DNA of 64,000 bases, taken from contig PNKV01000022.1 of assembly GCA_013822685.1 (NCBI GenBank), forward strand, positions 17,365-81,364, written 5' to 3'. The DNA comes from Leptothrix sp. (in: b-proteobacteria). Lineage in GTDB: Bacteria > Pseudomonadota > Gammaproteobacteria > Burkholderiales > Burkholderiaceae_C. The notes below the pieces were generated by a model. The model made no database searches. It had not been told where the DNA came from and saw only the letters and a list, made by a program, of their open reading frames with translations. Shown here in pieces: positions 59,001 through 64,000 of the stretch (within the stretch, counting starts at the first letter, position 1; each line of letters begins with the position of its first letter). A program made the position numbers and the translations under genes.

Positions 59001-61577
59001 ATGGACGTTTCCCGCATCCGGGCACTGAGGGGTCCCAACCTCTGGAGCCGACACACCGCCGTGGAGGCCATCGTGGCCTGCACCGAGGCCGAGCGCTCGA
59101 TCGTCAACCTGCCCGGCTTCGAGGCGCGCGTGCGTGCCCTGTTCCCGGCCATTGGCGCGCTGCAACACCGGGGTGCCAACACCAAGGTGTCGCTGGCCCA
59201 CGTGTTGGAAACCGCCGCGCTGGCCTTGCAGGCCCAGGCCGGCTGCCCGGTCACCTTCAGCTGCACGGCCGTCACCGTCGAACCGGGCGTGTACCAGGCT
59301 GTGGTCGAGTACTCTGAAGAGGCCGTGGGCCGACTGGCCTTCGAGCTGGCGCAGGCCTTGGTCAACGCCGCCTTGAACGGCACCGATTTCGACGTGGACG
59401 CGGCCATCGCGCAATTGCGCGAGCTGGACGAAAGCGAGCGCCTGGGGCCCAGCACGGGCGCCATCGTGGAAGCGGCTGCCGCACGCGGCATCCCCTGGCG
59501 GCGCCTGACGCAAGGCAGCCTGGTGCAGTTCGGCTGGGGCTCGCGCCAACGCCGCATCCAGGCCGCCGAAGTTGATGCCACCAGCGCCGTGGCCGAGTCC
59601 ATTGCCCAGGACAAGGACCTGAGCAAGAAGCTGCTGCACGCGGCCGGCGTGCCGGTGCCCATGGGCCGCCCCGTGCAGTCGCTCGAAGAAGCCTGGGCCG
59701 TGGCGCAAGAGATCGGCCTGCCGGTGGTCGTCAAGCCGCAAGATGGCAATCAAGGCAAGGGCGTGACGGTCAACATCGTCAGCCGCGATCACCTGGGCAT
59801 CGCCTACAAGGCCGCCTTTGAATACGGCGAGGTCATGGTCGAGAAGTACCTGCCCGGCGACGACTTCCGCCTGCTGGTGGTGGGCGACCGCCTGGTGGCC
59901 GCCGCCCGGCGTGATCCGCCCCAGGTGATCGGCGATGGCGTGCACACCGTGCGCCAGCTGGTCGACATCGTCAACCAGGACCCCAAACGCGGTGAAGGCC
60001 ATGCCACCTCGCTCACCAAGATCCGCTTCGACGAGATCGCCGTGGCGCGGCTGGATGTGCAAGGCCTCAAGCCCGATTCGGTGCCGGACAAGGGCCGCCG
60101 CGTCATCCTGCGCAACAACGCCAACCTGAGCACCGGCGGCACCGCCACCGACGTGACCGACGACGTGCACCCCGAAGTGGCCGCCCGTGCCGTGGCCGCC
60201 GCGCAGATGGTGGGCCTGCACATCTGCGGTGTCGACGTGGTCTGCGAGACCGTGCTCAAGCCCTTGGAAGAACAGCACGGCGGCATCGTGGAAGTGAACG
60301 CCGCGCCGGGCCTGCGCATGCACCTCACGCCGTCCTTCGGCAAGGGCCGCCAAGTGGGCGAGGCCATGGTGGCCAACCTCTTCGGCCCTGGCGATGACGG
60401 CCGCATCCCGGTCGTGGCCGTCACCGGCACCAATGGCAAGACCACCACGGCCCGCCTGATCGCGCACCTGCTGGCCGCCACGGGCCTGCGTGTGGGCATG
60501 ACCAACACCGATGGCGTCTATGTGGAAGGCCGCCAGATCGACAGCGGCGATTGCAGCGGCCCCAAGAGCGCCCGCAATGTGCTGTTGCACCCCGATGTGG
60601 ACGCCGCCGTGTTCGAGACCGCCCGTGGCGGCGTGCTGCGCGAAGGCCTGGGCTTTGACCGCTGCCAGGTGGCCGTGGTCACCAACATCGGCTCAGGGGA
60701 CCACCTGGGCCTGAACTACATCACCACGGTCGAAGACCTGGCCGTGCTCAAGCGCGTGATCGTGCAGAACGTGTCGCGGGATGGTTATGCGGTGCTCAAC
60801 GCTGCCGACCCCAACGTGTCGGCCATGGCCAGCAAGGCCGTGAGCGAGATCATTTTCTTTGCGCAGGACCACCACCACCCCGTCATGGCCACGCACCGCG
60901 CGCAGAACAAGCGCACCGTGTTCGTCGATGGCGACGCGATCGTGGCCGCCCAAGGCGCCTGGCGCGAGCGCATCCTGCTGCGCGACATCCCCATCACCCG
61001 CAACGGCACCATCGGCTTCCAGGTCGAGAACGTGCTGGCCGCCGTGGCCGCGGCCTGGGGCGTGGGCCTGGACTGGGATGCCGTGCGCAGCGGCTTGGCC
61101 AGCTTCGTGAACGACGCCGACAACGCGCCTGGCCGATTCAACGTGATGGACTACAAGGGCGCCACCGTCATCGCCGACTATGGTCACAACCCGGACGCCA
61201 TGCGCGCCCTGGTCTCGGCCGTGGAAGGCATTCCCGCCAAACGCCGCTCGGTGGTGATCAGCGGCGCCGGTGACCGCCGTGACGACGACATCCGCGAGCA
61301 GACCGCCATCCTGGGCGATGCGTTTGACGACGTGCTGCTGTTCCAGGACGCGTGCCAACGCGGCCGCGTGGATGGCGAAGTGCTTGCGCTGCTGCGCGAC
61401 GGCCTGAAAGACGCCAAGCGCACCCGCAACATCGACGAAATCCGCGGCGAGTTCGTCGCCATCGACACCGCCCTGCACCGTTTGTCTCCGGGGGATCTGT
61501 GCCTGATATTGGTGGATCAGGTGGAGGAGGCGCTGGCACACTTGGCCAAACGCGTCGCCGAATCCACGCCTGCCTGA
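59001..61577 (+). CDS. cphA: Cyanophycin synthetase
   Basis: An 858-residue two-ATP-site enzyme that extends multi-L-arginyl-poly-L-aspartate without ribosomes. The N-terminal domain starts RALRGPNLWS. An ATP-grasp half (VVVKPQDGNQGKGVTVNI, EVNAAPGLRMHL) activates the aspartate backbone. A Mur-ligase half with P-loop GTNGKTT (Lys480), ETARGGVLREGL and DYGHNPDAMRAL adds arginine side chains. All key motifs are present. It forms an operon with the paralogue upstream and a lipoprotein two bases downstream. The product would be a granule storing nitrogen as Asp and Arg. No cyanophycinase gene lies in the window. Confidence 0.96.
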   Translation: MDVSRIRALRGPNLWSRHTAVEAIVACTEAERSIVNLPGFEARVRALFPAIGALQHRGANTKVSLAHVLETAALALQAQAGCPVTFSCTAVTVEPGVYQAVVEYSEEAVGRLAFELAQALVNAALNGTDFDVDAAIAQLRELDESERLGPSTGAIVEAAAARGIPWRRLTQGSLVQFGWGSRQRRIQAAEVDATSAVAESIAQDKDLSKKLLHAAGVPVPMGRPVQSLEEAWAVAQEIGLPVVVKPQDGNQGKGVTVNIVSRDHLGIAYKAAFEYGEVMVEKYLPGDDFRLLVVGDRLVAAARRDPPQVIGDGVHTVRQLVDIVNQDPKRGEGHATSLTKIRFDEIAVARLDVQGLKPDSVPDKGRRVILRNNANLSTGGTATDVTDDVHPEVAARAVAAAQMVGLHICGVDVVCETVLKPLEEQHGGIVEVNAAPGLRMHLTPSFGKGRQVGEAMVANLFGPGDDGRIPVVAVTGTNGKTTTARLIAHLLAATGLRVGMTNTDGVYVEGRQIDSGDCSGPKSARNVLLHPDVDAAVFETARGGVLREGLGFDRCQVAVVTNIGSGDHLGLNYITTVEDLAVLKRVIVQNVSRDGYAVLNAADPNVSAMASKAVSEIIFFAQDHHHPVMATHRAQNKRTVFVDGDAIVAAQGAWRERILLRDIPITRNGTIGFQVENVLAAVAAAWGVGLDWDAVRSGLASFVNDADNAPGRFNVMDYKGATVIADYGHNPDAMRALVSAVEGIPAKRRSVVISGAGDRRDDDIREQTAILGDAFDDVLLFQDACQRGRVDGEVLALLRDGLKDAKRTRNIDEIRGEFVAIDTALHRLSPGDLCLILVDQVEEALAHLAKRVAESTPA

Positions 61578-61578
61578 C

Positions 61579-61908
61579 ATGAACCACCTGCGCCTGAAAG
61601 CCCTCACCGTTGTCCTGCCGCTGGCCGCCCTGCTGGGCTGCGCCACCGTGCAGGTGACCCACGTGGCCACGGGCGGTGGCGAAGCAGCCTACGAGCTGGA
61701 AGGCACCAGCGCCGCCCAGTTGGAGGCCGAAGCCAAGCGCCTGTGCCCCCATGGTTACGACGTGAGGCGCCAGTCGCACAACTACAAGCGCATGGCCAAC
61801 GACCAGCTCTATCCCGTGCGCCTGTGGGACCGCATCACCGGCAACCTCAACACGCCCACCAACAACAAGGCGCAGATGGCCGTGGTGTGCAAAGCGCCCC
61901 CGCCATGA
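61579..61908 (+). CDS. Small lipoprotein after cphA
   Basis: A 109-residue protein with a lipobox LLGCA at about residues 18-22 after a short hydrophobic signal, then a 90-residue mature domain with one further Cys pair region (RLCPHGYDV and VVCKAPPP, possibly disulfide-bonded). ATG 61579 comes one base after the cphA stop, so it is translated with the cyanophycin genes. A link to cyanophycin would be puzzling for a periplasmic lipoprotein, so read-through of an unrelated gene is more likely. Function unknown. Confidence 0.8.
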   Translation: MNHLRLKALTVVLPLAALLGCATVQVTHVATGGGEAAYELEGTSAAQLEAEAKRLCPHGYDVRRQSHNYKRMANDQLYPVRLWDRITGNLNTPTNNKAQMAVVCKAPPP

Positions 61909-62002
61909 ACAATTCCCGCCCTGGCCACTTATCGGCCAGCGCGGTCTGCGGATAAGACCTACATTTCATTGACAGCTTGTGTCATTGATCTTGAGGTTCA
62001 CC

Positions 62003-62302
62003 ATGAACGCAGTCTCATCGATCGGCCGATCCGGCATGACCGCAGCCCTCCAGCAACTGGACAGCTCGGCCCACAACATCGCCAACAGCCAGACGTCGAA
62101 TTTCAAACGCGAGGTCGTCAGCCAGCGCGAATTGCCCAACGGCGGCGTGGCCACCACCATCGAACAGACCCAGACCATCGGCAACGACCTGGCCGCCGAC
62201 ATCGTGCAGCAGATCTCGTCCACTTATTCCTTCCAGGCCAACCTGCACACGGTGCGCACCCAGCAGGACATGATGGGCATGCTGGTCAACCTGCAGGCCT
62301 GA
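62003..62302 (+). CDS. Orphan flagellar-rod-like mini-protein (FlgB/FlgC-like)
   Basis: A 99-residue protein with the N-terminal flagellar rod signature AHNIANSQTSNFKRE at about residues 23-37 and a short C-terminal helix (IVQQISSTYSFQANLHTVRTQQDMMG) like the C-terminal zipper of rod and hook proteins. The two helices are joined directly, without the usual middle domain, so it is a minimal rod fold. ATG 62003 has TTGAGG six bases upstream. No other flagellar gene lies in the window. A rod-like coiled coil seems certain; the role is not. Confidence 0.75.
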   Translation: MNAVSSIGRSGMTAALQQLDSSAHNIANSQTSNFKREVVSQRELPNGGVATTIEQTQTIGNDLAADIVQQISSTYSFQANLHTVRTQQDMMGMLVNLQA

Positions 62303-62350
62303 AGGCGCAGCACCAGCAGCCCCTGACTTACACTCATTGGGAAAGCCCCA

Positions 62351-63511
62351 ATGAGTCTCAATACACCATCCCCCTCCGCGCCCGATGCGCCCTTCCCCTT
62401 GGTCCACTGGACCGAGGCCGAGCAGGAACAGTCCGCCCGCTGGCGCTCTGAAAGCGCCACGCCCCCGCCCAAGCGCGTGGTGCTGGCGGACGACCGCATG
62501 AGCGCCGACACCGCTTACCGCCTGGCCTGCGAAGGCACCGGCCTGCTGTGGCGGGGCGATTACCAGAACGCCCGGCACTTGGTGCAGGCCCTGGCGCGCC
62601 GTGCTGACCGCAAAACGCGCAAGACTTCAGCCACGCCCGCCGAAGCCTTCAACCTGCACCGCCAAGCCCAGGCGCAGCGCGCCCGTGTGCTGGCCTCGGT
62701 GTTGATCCCCTTGAACGCTGACCACTCCATCCCGCTGCGCCGCGCACCCGATGCGCAGCAAGCGTGCGTAGAAGCTTATGGCCTCGGCATGGAAGCCAGT
62801 GTGGTGTCCTTGCGCGAACTGCTGGGCCTGATCGGCGCGCACGAGTGGCGCAAGAAAGGGGTAGAGATCCCCTTCTTGAAGGATCGCATCCACCCGCACT
62901 ACGGCGTGTTTTCGCCAGTGCGGGGCGAGTACATCGATTTGCTGGCCAAGGCGCCCTTGCCCGCCAACACGGCCCTGGCCTTTGACATCGGCACAGGCAC
63001 GGGCGTGATCGCTGCCGTGCTGGCCCGCCGTGGCGTGGGCCGCGTGATCGGCACCGACCAGGACCCGCGCGCCCTGGCCTGCGCACGCGAGAACATCGAT
63101 CGACTGGGGCTGTCTGACAAGGTGGACATCGTGCAGGCGGACCTGTTCCCCGATGGTCGCGCCCCGCTGATTGTTTGCAACCCGCCCTGGGTGCCGGCCC
63201 GCCCCAGCTCGCCCATCGAGCACGCGGTGTATGACCCGGACAGCCGCATGCTGAAGGGCTTTTTGAACGGCCTGGCCGCGCACCTGGAACCGGGTGGTGA
63301 GGCGTGGTTGATCATGTCCGACTTGGCCGAGCACCTGGGCCTGCGCGCGCAGGGTGAATTGCAGGCGGCCATTGAGTCTGCCGGCTTACGCGTGATCGGC
63401 CGGCTGGAGGTGAAGCCCCGCCACCCCAAGGCCACCGATGACAACGATCCTTTGCATGTGGCGCGCCAGGCCGAGCTGACGTCGCTGTGGCGCCTTGGGG
63501 TTCGCGTTTGA
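62351..63511 (+). CDS. Class I SAM-dependent methyltransferase
   Basis: A 386-residue protein. The N-terminal 180 residues hold a helical segment of unknown role (DDRMSADTAYRLACEGTGLLWRGDY). The C-terminal half is a Rossmann methyltransferase with motif I FDIGTGTGVIAAVLA, acidic GTDQDPRAL, and VCNPPWVP in the place of the NPPY catalytic motif, as in N-methyltransferases acting on amide or ring nitrogens. A conserved IPFLKDRIHPHYGVFSPVRGEY region precedes it. ATG 62351 is 48 bases after the rod-like gene. The substrate is unknown; nucleic acid or a protein amide are possibilities. Confidence 0.85.
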   Translation: MSLNTPSPSAPDAPFPLVHWTEAEQEQSARWRSESATPPPKRVVLADDRMSADTAYRLACEGTGLLWRGDYQNARHLVQALARRADRKTRKTSATPAEAFNLHRQAQAQRARVLASVLIPLNADHSIPLRRAPDAQQACVEAYGLGMEASVVSLRELLGLIGAHEWRKKGVEIPFLKDRIHPHYGVFSPVRGEYIDLLAKAPLPANTALAFDIGTGTGVIAAVLARRGVGRVIGTDQDPRALACARENIDRLGLSDKVDIVQADLFPDGRAPLIVCNPPWVPARPSSPIEHAVYDPDSRMLKGFLNGLAAHLEPGGEAWLIMSDLAEHLGLRAQGELQAAIESAGLRVIGRLEVKPRHPKATDDNDPLHVARQAELTSLWRLGVRV

Positions 63512-63522
63512 GTTGACGGGTG

Positions 63523-63744
63523 ATGTTGATGGACTTCCCACTCACCGATGCGGCTTCGGCCCAGCGCATGTTTGAAGCCTTGCAAGCGCAGGCGCTGGTG
63601 CGTGGCGTGGCGCTTCGCCAACCACCGCCGGAGCCGACGACTTGCTGTGGGCGTGGGTGCAATGGCTGCGTGTGGGAAGGCTTTTTTGCGGCGGCGGCTT
63701 ATTGGCGGGATGAAGCGTTGCTGATTCTGGACGACTCGTTTTGA
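63523..63744 (+). CDS. Oxidoreductase-like domain protein (CC-x3-C-x2-C motif)
   Basis: A 73-residue protein with PPPEPTTCCGRGCNGCVWE, the motif of the oxidoreductase-like N-terminal family, in which four cysteines probably bind a metal or an iron-sulfur cluster. The rest is helical. ATG 63523 has GACGGG upstream; a GTG three bases earlier and an ATG six bases later are alternatives. It comes 11 bases after the methyltransferase stop, so it likely shares that transcript. Confidence 0.82.
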   Translation: MLMDFPLTDAASAQRMFEALQAQALVRGVALRQPPPEPTTCCGRGCNGCVWEGFFAAAAYWRDEALLILDDSF

Positions 63745-63793
63745 GTGGCGTAGTTTGGCGCTTTGTTGGGGAGCGCGGGGCGAGGGCTGGGCG

Positions 63794-64000
63794 GGTCTCC
63801 GTCAGGGCTTCAGCTTGGTGGTCCCGCTGGTAGCGGGACTGCCTTGCGATGCTCGGGCCGAGGTGGGGCCGTGGAACTCACTGCGCGGCCGTTGGCCGCT
63901 GCGTTCAAACAACCACGGCCAGTCAGATGTTGATGCGCGCTGCGCGCGCCCACCTCGGCCCTGTGCTTCTCAGCACCAAGCAGGCGCCCCGCCAGAGACC
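63794..64000. repeat. Nested inverted-repeat element at the window edge
   Basis: Non-coding region after the last gene with several perfect inverted repeats: GTCCCGC/GCGGGAC (63821-63839, loop TGGTA), GGGCCGAGGTGGG/CCCACCTCGGCCC (63855-63867 with 63949-63961), inside it GGCCGTGG/CCACGGCC (63867-63874 with 63913-63920), and innermost GCGGCC/GGCCGC (63885-63900). GGTCTC at 63794 and GAGACC at 63995-64000 may be outer ends. Together they could fold into one long branched stem. I see no coding sequence here. It may be an intergenic repeat family or a structured RNA; the element may continue past the window. Confidence 0.6.

Noticed and set aside
57343..59025. A 560-codon open frame antisense to the first cyanophycin synthetase gene, and a similar one at 58962-60590 antisense to the second
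   Set aside because: These are mirror frames of GC-rich genes with low-complexity His/Gly/Ala-rich translations, no ribosome-binding site and no motif; the opposite strand carries clear synthetase motifs.
61912..61940. CTGGCC/GGCCAG hairpin and the TTGACA at 61969 before the flagellar-rod-like gene, considered as terminator and promoter
   Set aside because: The hairpin has no T-run, and no -10 box appears at 16-18 bases from the TTGACA; no sigma-28 or sigma-54 pattern was seen either.

Overview
The window is GC-rich (roughly 64%) chromosomal DNA packed almost end to end with genes. Many junctions are ATGA or GTGA stop/start overlaps, and no gap between genes exceeds about 300 bases. The gene families and their order suggest a member of the Burkholderiales, most likely a Comamonadaceae-type betaproteobacterium: hemA-prfA-prmC-grxD-ubiX, rplU-rpmA-obgE-proB, proS next to rppH and a lytic transglycosylase, a TetR-liuBCDEA leucine operon, and a cphA'/cphA cyanophycin pair beside a DUF1854 gene and an ABC exporter. 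I see no phage, IS element, CRISPR array, rRNA or tRNA.

Layout. 1-2400: minus-strand bioA (cut by the window edge), queD, queE and a small membrane protein. 2450-8256: plus-strand hemA-prfA-prmC, an outer-membrane protein, grxD-ubiX and a superoxide dismutase with a twin-arginine signal. 8279-10700: minus-strand lytic transglycosylase and proS; then rppH on plus. 11483-15936: minus-strand AdeT-like binding protein, proB, obgE (with a histone-H1-like lysine tail), rpmA and rplU. 16060-21554: minus-strand patatin, arginase, LOG protein, MoeB-like protein and S41 protease. 21815-24595: a MASE1-CHASE hybrid histidine kinase. 24600-28379: a sugar dehydratase, dinB and a hemolysin III protein. 28611-36533: a cold-shock gene, an HTH-ATPase-DUF4325 protein, DUF1653, a 737-residue protein of unknown function and two c-di-GMP enzymes. 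36739-45050: a lipoprotein and DUF1415 on plus, facing a tightly coupled minus-strand run of an indolepyruvate oxidoreductase-type fusion enzyme, GGDEF, a glycine-rich outer-membrane protein, a Tim44-like protein and arfB.

45322-52608 is a full leucine/isovalerate module (TetR, liuB, liuC, liuD, liuE, liuA). A perfect 25-bp palindrome lies just before tetR, in the divergent gap shared with the 2-oxoacid oxidoreductase. It is followed by a PHB-depolymerase-like esterase. 53903-61577 is a divergent cyanophycin locus: DUF1854 and an ABC exporter on minus, then two cyanophycin synthetases on plus. The first synthetase has lost the P-loop lysine of its Mur-ligase half, and the second is intact. 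The right end holds a lipoprotein, an orphan flagellar-rod-like mini-protein, a methyltransferase, an oxidoreductase-like zinc-finger protein and a nested inverted-repeat element that runs off the window.

The most promising parts for new biology are the cyanophycin locus, the 737-residue protein, the HTH-ATPase-DUF4325 protein, the ObgE tail, the G8 tract in the outer-membrane protein gene, and the terminal inverted-repeat element.
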